Assembly (NCBI RefSeq): GCF_017877055.1
Contig: NZ_JAGIPG010000002.1
Coordinates: 744,001-808,000 of the forward strand
Direction of reading: 5' to 3'
DNA: 64,000 bases
From: Neorhizobium galegae
Lineage (GTDB): Bacteria > Pseudomonadota > Alphaproteobacteria > Rhizobiales > Rhizobiaceae
The notes below the pieces were generated by a model, which was not told where the DNA came from, did no database searches, and saw only the letters and a program-made list of their open reading frames with translations. A program made the translations under genes and the position numbers. This document shows, piece after piece, positions 1-9,059 of this stretch. Numbering within the stretch: position 1 is the stretch's first letter; each line of letters begins with the position of its first letter.

Positions 1-14
1 GTCATGCTCGCCCG

Positions 15-28
15 TTGACTGATATCAA
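15..28. promoter_or_regulatory. FixK/FNR-type box upstream of the first gene
   Basis: The sequence TTGACTGATATCAA fits the FNR/FixK pattern TTGA-N6-TCAA perfectly. It lies about 60 bp before the start codon at 89, a suitable place for activation. Regulation by low oxygen is inferred from the motif and from similar boxes elsewhere in the first 22 kb. Confidence 0.6.
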
Positions 29-88
29 GGTCCAGGAGGCCGTTGAATGGCCTCCTGTCGACAGAGGCGGCAGAGCAGGAGACCGGTT

Positions 89-1603
89 ATGACGAGTGAC
101 GACCAAGGCGGCATCATTGCCTTTCTGGCAGACCCGGCATCCTACGGACTTGCAGGCCCCGTCGAGCGGATGGAGACGCATATCTCCATGATTTTCCTCG
201 TCGGCGACCGGGTCTACAAGCTGAAGAAGGCGCTGAAGCTGCCCTATGTCGATTTCTCGACGCCCACGATCCGCGAGGATGCCTGCCGCAAGGAGGTTGC
301 GCTGAACAGCGAGACCGCCCCCGACCTCTATATCGGCGTACGGCGTATTACCCACTCGGACGCCGGCACTTTGGAATTCGACGGCGAAGGACCGCTTGTC
401 GATGCCGTCGTCGAGATGAGCCGGTTCGAGCAGAACCAGCTCTTCGACCGCATTGCGGTTGCGGGCCGGCTGACGCCGGAGTTGATGACGCAGACCGCCC
501 GGATGATCGCATACTACCACCGCCGGGCACCGGTCGTCTCAAAGGGAGGCGGGGCGGCCAATATCGAGGCCGTCCTCGACATCAACGATGCCGGATTTGC
601 CACCAGCCATGTCTTCGATCCGGAGGAGTTGGCCAGGATTAGCGGGAGCTTTCGGTCCCAGCTGATACGGCATGGCGAGCTTCTCGATCGGCGGGCGCTG
701 GCGGGCAAGGTCCGCCGCTGCCACGGCGATCTTCATCTGCGCAATATCTGCCTGCTGGGCGGCAAGCCATGCCTGTTCGACTGCATCGAATTCAATCTCG
801 GGATCGCCACCGTCGATGTCCTCTACGACCTCGCGTTCCTGCTGATGGATCTCTGGCACCGCGGTTTTCCCGACCTCGCCAATCTGGTGATGAACCGTTA
901 TTTGGATGAAACCGATGACGAGGACGGGTTCTGCCTCCTGCCGTTCCTGATGGCGATCAGGGCGGCGGTCCGCGCGCATGTGACGGCGACGCAGGCTGAA
1001 GAGCCGGGGCAGGATGCAGCCAGGCTGGCGGGCGAGGCGAGGTCCTATTTCAATCTCGCCCATGCGCTCCTGGGGGATACGCCGCCGCGCCTCATAGCGA
1101 TCGGAGGCCTCAGCGGTTCCGGCAAGACGACGGTCGCGGATCACCTGGCCGCCAAGGTCGGCGCGCCTCCGGGTGCCAGGATCGTCGAAAGCGACCGAAT
1201 CCGCAAAGCGCTGCATGGTGTTTCGGCTGAGACGAGGCTTCCGGTTTCCGCCTATCAACCCGACATATCGAAAAAGGTCTATCGCGAGATGGCGCGGCAC
1301 GCGGAGCTGATCCTCGCCGAGGGTGGATCCGTCGTTGCCGACGCGGTTTTCGACGATCCGGCCAACCGGCTCCTGATGGAGAATGCTGCCGCGAGGTCTG
1401 GAGCAGGCTTTCAGGGCATCTGGCTCGAGGCTGACCCGGAACTGCTCCGGCAGCGGGTCCGGGAGCGGGCGGGAGGCCCTTCGGACGCGACCACGGACGT
1501 GCTGTCGGGCCAACTGGCCCGCAAGCCCGCGGATATATCATGGCGGCATGTCGATGCATCGGGCACGCCGGACACGATAACTGCCGCCATCCTCTCGAAC
1601 TGA
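89..1603 (+). CDS. Bifunctional phosphotransferase-like / P-loop ATPase protein
   Basis: A 504-residue two-domain protein. The N-terminal half is an aminoglycoside phosphotransferase-like kinase fold, with the catalytic motif HGDLHLRN near residue 211 followed by a metal-binding DCIEFN. The C-terminal third carries a Walker A motif GLSGSGKTT near residue 337 and resembles small zeta-toxin or gluconate-kinase type P-loop kinases. Such fusions are common in proteobacterial stress loci; the substrate is unknown. I chose ATG 89 over an in-frame start at 47 because AGGAG sits just before it. It has a FixK-type box upstream and meets the alcohol dehydrogenase gene at a shared terminator. Confidence 0.85.
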   Translation: MTSDDQGGIIAFLADPASYGLAGPVERMETHISMIFLVGDRVYKLKKALKLPYVDFSTPTIREDACRKEVALNSETAPDLYIGVRRITHSDAGTLEFDGEGPLVDAVVEMSRFEQNQLFDRIAVAGRLTPELMTQTARMIAYYHRRAPVVSKGGGAANIEAVLDINDAGFATSHVFDPEELARISGSFRSQLIRHGELLDRRALAGKVRRCHGDLHLRNICLLGGKPCLFDCIEFNLGIATVDVLYDLAFLLMDLWHRGFPDLANLVMNRYLDETDDEDGFCLLPFLMAIRAAVRAHVTATQAEEPGQDAARLAGEARSYFNLAHALLGDTPPRLIAIGGLSGSGKTTVADHLAAKVGAPPGARIVESDRIRKALHGVSAETRLPVSAYQPDISKKVYREMARHAELILAEGGSVVADAVFDDPANRLLMENAAARSGAGFQGIWLEADPELLRQRVRERAGGPSDATTDVLSGQLARKPADISWRHVDASGTPDTITAAILSN

Positions 1604-1610
1604 CGCCAAA

Positions 1611-1637
1611 AGCGCCGGGCGAAGGCCGCCCGGCGCT
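1611..1637. terminator. Bidirectional hairpin between convergent genes
   Basis: Perfect 11-bp inverted repeat AGCGCCGGGCG / CGCCCGGCGCT with a 5-base loop. It lies just after the stop at 1603 and before the opposite-strand stop at 1656, so it can end transcription from both sides. There is no long T run. Confidence 0.6.
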
Positions 1638-1655
1638 GTGTAGAAGTCAGATGGC

Positions 1656-2684
1656 TTACGAGAAATCCAGCACCATGCGCCCGTCGATCTTGCCGTCCTT
1701 CAGGCGCGTAAAGATATCGTTGATGTCTTCGAGCGGGGCCTTGTGGATTTCCGCCTTGACCTTGCCTTCCGTGGCGAAGGCGATTGCTTCGTCGAGATCA
1801 CGCCTTGTCCCGACGATCGAACCGCGCACGGTGATGCGTTTCAACACCACGTCGAAAATCGGCGTCGGGAATTCGCCGGGCGGCAGGCCGACCAGGCTGA
1901 CGGTTCCCTTGCGCCGGGCCATCCGGATCGCCTGCGAGAAAGCCGGAGGCGAGACGGCGGTGACCAGCACCCCATGCGCGCCTCCGCCGGTTGCTTTCAG
2001 CGTCTCTTCCACCGCAGTCAACGAGCGGGCGTCCACGGCGAGATCGGCGCCGAGATTACGGGCGAGCGCCAGCTTCTCCGGGCTGACGTCCAGTGCCACG
2101 ACATGCAGGCCCATCGCCTTGGCATATTGGACCGCCACATGACCAAGCCCGCCGATCCCGGAGATCGCCACCCATTCGCCGGGCTTCGCCTCGGTCTCCT
2201 TGAGCCCCTTGTAGGTGGTGACGCCGGCGCAGAGGATCGGCGAGATCGCCGCGAAATCGACGTTCTGCGGCAGCTTTGCGGCGAAGGCCGCCGAAGCGAT
2301 GACATATTCGGCAAAGCCGCCATTGCAGCTGTAGCCGGTATTGTGCTGGTGCTCGCAAAGCGTCTCCCAGCCGGTTTCGCAATATTCGCAGCTAAGGCAT
2401 GCATCGTGCAGCCACGCGACGCCCACCGCATCGCCTTCCTTCAATCCCGTCACGCCGGGACCAAGCTCGGCAACGATGCCGGTCGCTTCATGCCCGGGAG
2501 TGAACGGTGGGCTCGGCTTGACGGGCCAGTCGCCGTCGGCCGCATGAAGGTCGGTGTGGCACACGCCGCAGGCCATGACCTTGACAAGGATTTCGCCGGG
2601 TCCTGGAACGGGCACCTGGACGCATTCGATCGCGAGCGGCTTGCCGAATTGGCGCACGACGGCGGCTTTCATCGTTCGGGTCAT
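1656..2684 (-). CDS. adhP: Zinc-dependent alcohol dehydrogenase (AdhP-like)
   Basis: A 342-residue medium-chain dehydrogenase, predicted to interconvert primary alcohols and aldehydes with NAD(H). Catalytic zinc ligands are seen at Cys42 (GVCHTDLH) and His65 (GHE). The structural zinc site is the Cys96/99/102/110 cluster ([15 protein letters not shown]). The nucleotide-binding turn GIGGLG follows. Length and motif order match the AdhP/AdhA family. The start has a GGAGACGAAG ribosome site. The gene diverges from the GNAT-like gene at 2893, and the shared intergenic region holds two FixK-type boxes, consistent with fermentative or hypoxic expression. Confidence 0.9.
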   Translation of the reverse strand: MTRTMKAAVVRQFGKPLAIECVQVPVPGPGEILVKVMACGVCHTDLHAADGDWPVKPSPPFTPGHEATGIVAELGPGVTGLKEGDAVGVAWLHDACLSCEYCETGWETLCEHQHNTGYSCNGGFAEYVIASAAFAAKLPQNVDFAAISPILCAGVTTYKGLKETEAKPGEWVAISGIGGLGHVAVQYAKAMGLHVVALDVSPEKLALARNLGADLAVDARSLTAVEETLKATGGGAHGVLVTAVSPPAFSQAIRMARRKGTVSLVGLPPGEFPTPIFDVVLKRITVRGSIVGTRRDLDEAIAFATEGKVKAEIHKAPLEDINDIFTRLKDGKIDGRMVLDFS

Positions 2685-2749
2685 CTTCGTCTCCTTGTTG
2701 TGGAAAGCTTAAGTGCGCGAAGAGATATCCCGGCTCCGGGGGCGCTTCA

Positions 2750-2763
2750 TTGACCCAGCGCAA
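2750..2763. promoter_or_regulatory. FixK2-type box in the divergent adhP region
   Basis: TTGACCCAGCGCAA fits the rhizobial FixK2 consensus TTG(A/C)-N6-(T/G)CAA. It lies 66 bp before adhP. A nearly identical box, TTGACCTAGCGCAA, occurs at 19077 before the CBS gene. Confidence 0.5.
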
Positions 2764-2793
2764 GCGGAGGCAGATGCGCTGGCCCCGCGCCCG

Positions 2794-2807
2794 TTGACGC
2801 GCGTCAA
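2794..2807. promoter_or_regulatory. Palindromic FixK/FNR box
   Basis: TTGACGCGCGTCAA is a perfect dyad and a perfect TTGA-N6-TCAA match. It lies 86 bp before the gene at 2893 and 110 bp before adhP, so it could serve either direction. Confidence 0.6.
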
Positions 2808-2892
2808 TGTCGGCGGCGCTGACGACGCTAGAACCTGAGAGCTTAGGTAGCCGGCCCTGAGTGGCCTCACGGGCCTCTGATGGAAGGAGGAT

Positions 2893-3342
2893 ATGGAGAT
2901 GGACTATGACGTGGGTGTCCTGGACGCGGCGGATGTCTATCGCGCTTTCGCGGTTGTCCAGCTGGTCATGTCGGGCCTGGATCTGCAGACGTGGAAACGG
3001 CTGACGGCTTCGGCCTCGTTGCGTCGCGATTGGTTGGCCGTTACGGACGCGCAGGGATATGTCCGCGGCCTTTGTCACGTCTTTGCCCGCGAGCATCCGG
3101 TTTACGGGCGCCAGCTCGAAATACCGGTTTTTGCATCCATTGGCCTCGTCGATGACCGGGGTGTTGCGAAACGTCTTTTCGAATACGCCAAGCTGCGCGC
3201 AAAACTGGATGGGTGCGAAAAGGTCCATTTCTGGTCTTCGGCGTCGAAGGATTGCTATAGCCTTGATACACTCCGGGACGCAGGTCCCTGGGACGATGGA
3301 TTGATCTATGATCTGAGCACCGACCGCGGCACCGTTCACTGA
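2893..3342 (+). CDS. Small GNAT-like protein, function unknown
   Basis: A 149-residue protein. A central segment (VYGRQLEIPVFASIGL) followed by an Arg/Ala/Lys-rich helix recalls the core strand and acetyl-CoA region of GNAT N-acetyltransferases, but the classic R/Q-x-x-G-x-G/A loop is not clear, so this is only a fold suggestion. An AAGGAGGAT ribosome site precedes ATG 2893; a second ATG six bases later is also usable. It is divergent from adhP, with two FixK-type boxes between, so co-induction under low oxygen is likely. Confidence 0.7.
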   Translation: MEMDYDVGVLDAADVYRAFAVVQLVMSGLDLQTWKRLTASASLRRDWLAVTDAQGYVRGLCHVFAREHPVYGRQLEIPVFASIGLVDDRGVAKRLFEYAKLRAKLDGCEKVHFWSSASKDCYSLDTLRDAGPWDDGLIYDLSTDRGTVH

Positions 3343-3468
3343 CGGGATTTGCGATGAAGGATGCCGGAGGTCCGCTCGAAAATGATTTGGGGGCGCTGTC
3401 GCGCGTTCACTTCGACATCCGGACGCGATAGTCCGCCTCACAGCAGGCGCATCCGGCCCAAACCCGGA

Positions 3469-3732
3469 TCAGCCGAGGTCGGCTGCCGTCAGGGTATAGG
3501 TGGTGCCCCGACTAGGACGATACGCCTTCATTGCTGCATCCTGAATACTGGATCGGGCTGCATCGAAAGCCCTGAGGTAATCGGCCTCGGACATGCCCGT
3601 CGCAGTGCTATCGGCGAGCGCTTTGGCTTCCACGAAAAACCTGACCTCGAACATGCCGTCATAACCCAGGAAACGAACGACCTTGCGCGCTTCGTCGAAA
3701 CTGCGGCTTCTGTTCGGAAATATCAGGGTCAT
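3469..3732 (-). CDS. DUF1488 family protein
   Basis: An 87-residue protein that opens MTLIFPNRSRSFDEARKVVR and continues FLGYDGMFEVRFFVEAKAL, the pattern I associate with DUF1488. The family is common in rhizobia and related proteobacteria and has no assigned function. The protein is soluble, with no signal or membrane segment. Its neighbours are other small stress-associated proteins on the same strand. Confidence 0.75.
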   Translation of the reverse strand: MTLIFPNRSRSFDEARKVVRFLGYDGMFEVRFFVEAKALADSTATGMSEADYLRAFDAARSSIQDAAMKAYRPSRGTTYTLTAADLG

Positions 3733-3809
3733 GATGGTTTCAGCTCGAGATGGAAGGCATTTCTCTTGGAAACGGCATTCCGGGGTTTCTGATGATGCGT
3801 ATTGCGGGG

Positions 3810-3953
3810 TCAGAACAGATCGCGAAGCAGGATGTAGAGAATGAATGCCATGGATAGCCCCGGCACGACAATGCGGAACAGGCTACCGTAGCCTGCCCGA
3901 TGTAATTGCGGGCCTGTCTGGGAAGAAGGTTGGATTCGCCTGATGGAAGACAT
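3810..3953 (-). CDS. 47-residue single-pass membrane protein
   Basis: A short gene with an excellent AGGAGGACAAC ribosome site before ATG 3953 and a TGA at 3810. The product has a basic, polar first third (MSSIRRIQPSS) and a hydrophobic C-terminal helix (FRIVVPGLSMAFILYILL) ending RDLF, the layout of a one-pass inner-membrane microprotein. A longer overlapping reading frame in another phase lacks these features. Function unknown. Confidence 0.6.
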   Translation of the reverse strand: MSSIRRIQPSSQTGPQLHRAGYGSLFRIVVPGLSMAFILYILLRDLF

Positions 3954-4149
3954 GTTGTCCTCCTCGTTAGGGCCAGGGCTCGCGCCCTTGATCGCAGTGC
4001 CCGTTCTGAATCTGCTACCTGTACGTAATATGGGGCGAACGCGAACGAATACAAGGGGAAGTCTCTCCGCTCGTCAAGAGCTGAGAGATCCGCCGCCGCA
4101 TTTCATGTGATCCGGCTGCCTGCCTATTTGGGCGGCGTGGCGCTGTCGG

Positions 4150-4497
4150 CTATTTGTTCTTCAGAAGCCACATTTTGCCGGCCATGGTGATCCCATGCGC
4201 GGATTCCTCTGCTGGGACGTCCTCGTTGAGGATACGCAGAAGGCCGTATTCCCGCAGTTCATTCAAGGTCGTGGTCGTCAGGAACTTGATCTTCTGCGGC
4301 CGTTCCTTGAACCGGTCGTTCCGCGCATAGGTCACGACTGCATTCAGATGTGTCCACTTCTTGGCTTCCTGCGGGAACAGGTCACCATCCTTGGCAAGCT
4401 TCAGGCCCCTGATCTGGGTCGGCGTCAGCTCGACGGTCAGTGCATGCGCCGCGGGCGTCGGGGTGGCGGTCGTTTTGGTGTTCTCGGTCGTATTCAA
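4150..4497 (-). CDS. Conserved hypothetical protein, 115 aa
   Basis: A soluble basic protein. Residues 1-20 are a Thr/Pro/Ala-rich flexible tail; residues 20-115 form a compact domain containing LTPTQIRGLKLAKDGDLFPQ and a C-terminal ITMAGKMWLLKNK, a layout reminiscent of small winged-helix proteins. The start appears to be TTG 4497, with AAGGA 8 bases before it; no in-frame ATG fits better. It lies downstream of the desaturase on the same strand. Family not recognised. Confidence 0.6.
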   Translation of the reverse strand: MNTTENTKTTATPTPAAHALTVELTPTQIRGLKLAKDGDLFPQEAKKWTHLNAVVTYARNDRFKERPQKIKFLTTTTLNELREYGLLRILNEDVPAEESAHGITMAGKMWLLKNK

Positions 4498-4579
4498 TGT
4501 TCGGTCCTTGATCGGTACGGAGATAGTCTTAGTGCATTCGCTGCGCAGGCGGTGGTTTCAGCCCCGCGGATTGCATCGG

Positions 4580-5620
4580 TTAAGAAGTCTTTGCCGCCTT
4601 GGCGGCATCGCGAAACGACAGGAGCTTTCGGCTCTTTTCGTCCCAGAGTACGAGCTTGACGCATTGGATGCTCTGCCAAAGCGTTATGCGACCGATGCCG
4701 GCAAGCTCGGGGTGATCGCGCAGCACTTCGGGCAGCCGGTAATAAGGGATACGGCTCGACAGGTGATGGACATGGTGGATGCCGATATTGCCGGTCAGCC
4801 AACGCAACGCCAGCGGTAGATCGTAGTGGGACGCGCCGTGAAGGGCGGCCTCCGGAAACTGCCATTCCTCGGTCTTAGACCAATGGGTTTCCTCGAACTG
4901 ATGCTGGACGTAGAAGAGCCACACGCCGGCGGCCCCCGCGATCAGCACGATCGGCAGATGGACCAGCAGGAAGGGCACGAGCCCGATTGCCCATATCATC
5001 AGGGCCGCCAGAATAGCGACCGCGAGATTGGTGGCCATCGTCGAAATCCAGGGCAGGGAGCCCGACTTCATCATTCCGAACGGCAAGCGCTGCTTGAAGA
5101 GGAAAAGCCAAGCGGGTCCGATTCCGAACATCACCAGCGGGTGGCGATAAAGCCGGTAGGCAAGCCGGCGCGACCAGGGCAGGGCCTGATATTCGTCGAT
5201 CGTCAGCGTGGTGATGTCCCCGATGCCGCGCTCGTCGAGGTTACCGGCCGAGGCGTGATGGGCGGCATGCGCCCGGCGCCAGTAATCATAGGGCGTCAGG
5301 GTCAGCACTCCGAGCACTCGCCCGGTCCAGTTGTCGAGGCGCCGGCGCGCGAAGAACGAACCGTGGCCGCAGTCGTGCTGGATCATGAACAGCCGCAGCA
5401 GAAAGGCCGCGGCCGGAAGGACGAGGATCAGGCCGATCGGGTAGCCCAGGAAAACGGAAACATAAGCTGCGGCCGAGAAGGCTGCAAACGGCAGCACCGT
5501 GACGAGCAACTCGAAGGTGCTGCGTCCGAAACGCGGCTGCCGGTATTTCGAAAGAATCTTGAGCCAGGCGCCAGTATCGTCTTCGGCAACGGGCGCAATC
5601 GCATGGGCTGTGGCGTTCAT
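4580..5620 (-). CDS. Membrane fatty acid desaturase
   Basis: A 346-residue integral membrane di-iron desaturase. The three histidine boxes are present in order: HDCGHGS near residue 88, HAAHH near residue 124 and HHVHH near residue 279. Hydrophobic pairs of helices separate them (PFAAFSAAAYVSVFLGYPIG, and a second pair near residues 195-230). This is the architecture of acyl-lipid delta-12/omega-3-like desaturases, which use membrane lipid acyl chains and O2. An AGGTGGA ribosome site precedes ATG 5620. It may adjust membrane fluidity together with the nearby cold-shock gene. Confidence 0.88.
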   Translation of the reverse strand: MNATAHAIAPVAEDDTGAWLKILSKYRQPRFGRSTFELLVTVLPFAAFSAAAYVSVFLGYPIGLILVLPAAAFLLRLFMIQHDCGHGSFFARRRLDNWTGRVLGVLTLTPYDYWRRAHAAHHASAGNLDERGIGDITTLTIDEYQALPWSRRLAYRLYRHPLVMFGIGPAWLFLFKQRLPFGMMKSGSLPWISTMATNLAVAILAALMIWAIGLVPFLLVHLPIVLIAGAAGVWLFYVQHQFEETHWSKTEEWQFPEAALHGASHYDLPLALRWLTGNIGIHHVHHLSSRIPYYRLPEVLRDHPELAGIGRITLWQSIQCVKLVLWDEKSRKLLSFRDAAKAAKTS

Positions 5621-5706
5621 GGAAATCGATCCACCTTTTTGGCCTCGGCATGCGGCGCGCCCGAAGCGGGATGTGCCTGCACGTCCTCAGGCACATGCCT
5701 CAAATA

Positions 5707-6087
5707 TCAGCCCTGACGGGCCTTGCGTGCAGCGTAACGACGATCGCGCTCCGCCTTGCGGGCAGCTTCATCGGCGATGACCCGGGCAACCCGGTCGTTG
5801 GTTTCCGCTTGCCGGGCCTCGGCCTCGGCCTTTTCATCGGCTTCCGCAGCGGCGGCCAATGCGGCCGCTTCCTGGAGCTGGCGCTCGTTCTCGGCAGCCT
5901 TCTGGGCCTCGCGCTCGGCGCGGCGGGCTTCCCTTGCGGCTGCAATGGCCTCGCGCTCGGCGCGGCGTTCCTGCACGGCAGGATCTGTCGGCTTAGGGGC
6001 GGTTGCAAACTTTGCCAAAAGCTCGCGCTTAGCATCCGCTGCGGTTTTGCGGCGCTCGGCAAAGCTGTTGTCGTTCGGGTGTCTCAA
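5707..6087 (-). CDS. DUF6481 family protein, Ala/Glu/Arg-rich coiled coil
   Basis: A 126-residue, very polar protein made almost entirely of Ala, Glu and Arg heptads (ERRAEREAIAAAREARRAER), so a long coiled coil is expected. The N-terminal FAERRKTAADAKRELL and this composition match the rhizobial DUF6481 family; no function is assigned. The start is TTG 6087 with AAGGACGAT upstream, the same arrangement as the TTG start at 4497. It lies beside the cold-shock gene. Confidence 0.7.
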   Translation of the reverse strand: MRHPNDNSFAERRKTAADAKRELLAKFATAPKPTDPAVQERRAEREAIAAAREARRAEREAQKAAENERQLQEAAALAAAAEADEKAEAEARQAETNDRVARVIADEAARKAERDRRYAARKARQG

Positions 6088-6201
6088 TGTATCGTCCTTG
6101 TCAGGTTTGAACTTGTCGGATTTGAAATCTTGTGGTCGAGACCAATATCGCGCCTAACGGGAGGCCATGCGGATATTCGCGTCAGCCAGATGCCTCAACG
6201 G

Positions 6202-6228
6202 AAAAAGGCCAGACATACGCCTGGCCTT
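6202..6228 (-). terminator. Rho-independent terminator of the cold-shock gene
   Basis: An 8-bp stem AAGGCCAG / CTGGCCTT with an 8-base loop. On the minus strand it ends in CTTTTTC, giving a U-tract. It lies about 55 bp after the cold-shock stop codon. Confidence 0.75.
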
Positions 6229-6282
6229 CACATACCTCTTGCCGCCATGCCAGTACATCCGTGGTCATGGGAGGCTAAAGTT

Positions 6283-6492
6283 TTAGGCAGCCTGAAGCTG
6301 GCCTGCGGACATCTTGCCCGACTTGCGGTCACGCTCGAGTTCAAAGCCAAGCTTCTGGCCTTCAACGATCGAGCTCATGCCAGCGCGTTCGACGGCAGAG
6401 ATGTGAACGAAGACGTCGGCGCTGCCGTCGTCAGGCTGAATGAAGCCGAAGCCCTTGGTGGCATTGAACCATTTAACTGTGCCAGTGGCCAT
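6283..6492 (-). CDS. cspA: Cold-shock protein (CspA family)
   Basis: A 69-residue single cold-shock domain protein that binds single-stranded RNA and DNA. RNP1 (KGFGFI) and RNP2 (VFVHI) are intact, in the usual context [15 protein letters not shown] and [14 protein letters not shown] chose ATG 6492, giving [10 protein letters not shown], because a longer in-frame extension adds an unrelated 41 residues. A long 5' leader is typical of these genes and is available here. It is a paralogue of the gene at 10730, and a clear terminator follows. Confidence 0.95.
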   Translation of the reverse strand: MATGTVKWFNATKGFGFIQPDDGSADVFVHISAVERAGMSSIVEGQKLGFELERDRKSGKMSAGQLQAA

Positions 6493-6779
6493 AACGAACC
6501 CTTTCATAGCAACATTGATAAACCGCCGGGCGACGCGCGGCGGGTGTTTCGACTTTTGAGAGGGAAAGTTCGTCAAGAAGCGCGATGCGCAGCAAAAACA
6601 AATATCGGCAAACAAAGTATCGATAGGCTCTACCTACCGTATGGGGATCGAGGTGTCAACTTTTTGTTTTGAAAATCGCGAAATGCACAACCTTGGGTAG
6701 ATTTCTTATGCGGCGAAAGAATATCAGCGGTACCCCGCTTCGAGGTCTCGCAGGTCGGCAGGCCCGGTAATTTGAAAAT

Positions 6780-7595
6780 CTAGCCGACGGCCGGTATTTC
6801 TTCGGTCGTCACTTCGAAATACGACAGGACCGCGGGGCCGAAGGTAGTCGAAAGCGCCACGTCCGTCGCATCCCGCCCGGTGGCCATCAGGATGCGCCCG
6901 ATGCGTGGTTTGTTATGGCGGGCATCGACCGTATTCCAGCGACCGCCGAGATAGACCTGGAACCAGGCGCTGAAATCCATCGGATTGACATCGACCGGGA
7001 CGCCGATATCGCCGAGATAGCCGGTGCAGTAACGCGCGGGGATGTTCATGCAGCGGCAAAGCGTGATGGCGAGATGCGCGAAGTCGCGGCACACGCCCGT
7101 ACGGTCTGTAAATCCTCCAAAAGCCGTCCGCAGCGGATCCGCGTTCTGGTAGTTGAAGGTGATGTGGTTGTGGGTAAAGTCGAGGATCGCCTGTACCCGC
7201 GGCCAGCCGAGAGGCGTTGCGGAAAATGTCTTCCAGGCGAAATCCGCCAGGCGGTCGGTGTCGCAGTAGCGGCTACCGAGCAGGAAGACCAGCACATCGT
7301 CCGGCAGATCCTTGATGTCGTGCTGGAAGGCGTTTTCCGGCACGGGGTCGGGCATGCCGTCGTCGTAGATCTCGAATTCCGTCGAGATCGTCGTCAGCCC
7401 CGGCGGCGCGACGATCCGGCTGCAGGCGTTTCCGAAGCTGTCGAGATAGCTCCGGGCCTCGATCGGCCGGTCGAAACTCAGTACCTGGTCACTCAAGAGG
7501 TCCACGCGACGCGAGGGATGGATATTGAGGACCAGCAGCATGGCCGTATCGTGCTGGCATTCATACCCTATACGAAACCCTGCGCGTATCTTCAT
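6780..7595 (-). CDS. Transglutaminase-like cysteine protease family protein
   Basis: A 271-residue protein with a transglutaminase core. The catalytic Cys is in GVCRDFAH, the His region is in PMDFSAWFQVYL (His replaced by Phe at the usual AW site), and a downstream Asp lies in WNTVDAR. ATG 7595 has an AGGGAT ribosome site; an extension to 7634 has none. It is the second of two tandem transglutaminase genes and resembles the bacterial relatives that cut or cross-link peptides. The doubtful catalytic His makes activity uncertain. Confidence 0.8.
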   Translation of the reverse strand: MKIRAGFRIGYECQHDTAMLLVLNIHPSRRVDLLSDQVLSFDRPIEARSYLDSFGNACSRIVAPPGLTTISTEFEIYDDGMPDPVPENAFQHDIKDLPDDVLVFLLGSRYCDTDRLADFAWKTFSATPLGWPRVQAILDFTHNHITFNYQNADPLRTAFGGFTDRTGVCRDFAHLAITLCRCMNIPARYCTGYLGDIGVPVDVNPMDFSAWFQVYLGGRWNTVDARHNKPRIGRILMATGRDATDVALSTTFGPAVLSYFEVTTEEIPAVG

Positions 7596-7670
7596 GATCG
7601 TATCCCTATGGAAAAACTCTGGCCGAAATGGCATTTCAGCAGCAACGTTCGAATAATCCGGGTGTTCCAG

Positions 7671-8567
7671 TTATCCGTGGAGTTTCACGCTGTGGTCATC
7701 GGTCGTCACGTTGACCTGCACGGACATGCTGTCGAAATCGGTCTCGTCGCCATCGTAACTTCCCGATAGCGGGACCGCCTGCCGCGGATCGCGCGCGACA
7801 CCCACACGGATCAGGTCGCGATTGCCGACGATACCGTTGGTGGGATCGAATTCCACCCAGCCGGCGCCGGGAAGATAGACCTGGCACCACGCGTGGGTCG
7901 ATCCGCCGCCGAGCGTTATCGATCCGTCGCGGTCGGGCACGTAGATGTAGCCGGTGACGAAACGTGCCGCCAATCCGAGCGACCGCGCCGCCTCCATCAT
8001 CAGCAATGCGAAATCGCGGCAGGTGCCGCGGCGCAGCTGCAGGGTTTCGAGCGGCGGTTGCGTCCCGTGTTCCGAGCGCCGGGCGTAGGCGAAACCCTCG
8101 TGGAGTGCAAAACACATGGTCATCAGCAGGTGGCCGGTTTCTGTGGGGTGGCCGACCTTGATGAATTGCCGCGCCCATTTGCCGACCCGGTCCTCGGGAT
8201 CGGGATAGTGGCGCTGGATCGTCCGCTCCAGATCAAAGGCTTCTTCAGGATCGTACGCGAAAGGATAGGTGAGAGCTTCATCATCGATCTGGAAATCGAT
8301 CGCCGCCTGAGGCGTGTGGTCGAGGCGGATGATTGTTTCGAACCTCAGTTCGGATGAGGCTTTGGATATCCCGACCAGCGCGACGCAATTGCCGAAGACA
8401 TCGTGAATCCACCGGACATAGTCCGGTTTGGGAAAAACGTTCAGCTGAGAACTCAGCAAAGTCTGGTCAAAACTATCCCGCGGCCTGAACATCAGCCTGT
8501 GTTCGCCGAACTCCACCGGCCTGGTATACCGATAGGAGGTGACGTGCCGGACGGAAAATATCGTCAT
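7671..8567 (-). CDS. Transglutaminase family protein with N-terminal beta domain
   Basis: A 298-residue protein. Residues 1-90 match the bacterial transglutaminase N-terminal region (TSYRYTRPVEFGEHRLMFRPR). The papain-like core has the catalytic Cys in RGTCRDFALLM, His in GGSTHAWCQVYLPG and Asp in WVEFDPTNG, so the triad looks complete. It is the first gene of a tandem pair, 75 bp from the next start. Such pairs are often linked with alpha-E and ATP-grasp peptide-ligase genes, but none is seen here. Confidence 0.88.
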   Translation of the reverse strand: MTIFSVRHVTSYRYTRPVEFGEHRLMFRPRDSFDQTLLSSQLNVFPKPDYVRWIHDVFGNCVALVGISKASSELRFETIIRLDHTPQAAIDFQIDDEALTYPFAYDPEEAFDLERTIQRHYPDPEDRVGKWARQFIKVGHPTETGHLLMTMCFALHEGFAYARRSEHGTQPPLETLQLRRGTCRDFALLMMEAARSLGLAARFVTGYIYVPDRDGSITLGGGSTHAWCQVYLPGAGWVEFDPTNGIVGNRDLIRVGVARDPRQAVPLSGSYDGDETDFDSMSVQVNVTTDDHSVKLHG

Positions 8568-8739
8568 CCAATCACCGCAAAAGCATTAAGGGGGCGGCAT
8601 GCGCTGGCGCGGGGCGCCTTATCGCACCCCGGATCAATGCTATAGCAGGCGCCATGCCAAGACGACAGGAAAAACCGGCCGCGGCGGGTAAAATACGATA
8701 CCCCCGAACACGGCGTCGGACCGCCGGATTGGCGCTGTC

Positions 8740-8985
8740 TCACTGGTCCCGGCGCTGCAGCGGATAGTCGCCGGCGTCGTAGAGCCTCTGTATCTGGGTG
8801 CTGTCAAAACGGGCTTCTTCAACCTCGAGAATGGACCCGCGCAACAGGGATGCAGGCATCACCTCGATTGCGAAGCGCAGAGCCTCGGCCACGGTTTCGA
8901 ACCTCTTGTAGCCAAGCCTGCTCGTTCTCTTCCAGTTCTTGCACGGGTAGAGTCCCGCGCCGGCATTGTAGTTGAAGGCGGCCAT
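8740..8985 (-). CDS. Small conserved hypothetical protein, 81 aa
   Basis: Opens MAAFNYNAGAGLYPCKNWKR and contains FETVAEALRFAIEVMP, the look of small rhizobial stress-induced orphan proteins. AAGGACACC precedes ATG 8985. It is probably soluble with mixed alpha/beta content. No function is known. A second frame in the same segment was dismissed. Confidence 0.65.
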   Translation of the reverse strand: MAAFNYNAGAGLYPCKNWKRTSRLGYKRFETVAEALRFAIEVMPASLLRGSILEVEEARFDSTQIQRLYDAGDYPLQRRDQ

Positions 8986-9059
8986 AATGGTGTCCTTGTG
9001 GTCGGGGAGATGTGCGTGGGGATGGTCCGGACGAGCAGCCTCGTCGGAGCGGTCCCATG

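Noticed and set aside
3740..4054. A 104-codon frame overlapping the 47-residue membrane microprotein
   Set aside because: No ribosome site and no fold; the microprotein has AGGAGG and a proper transmembrane helix.
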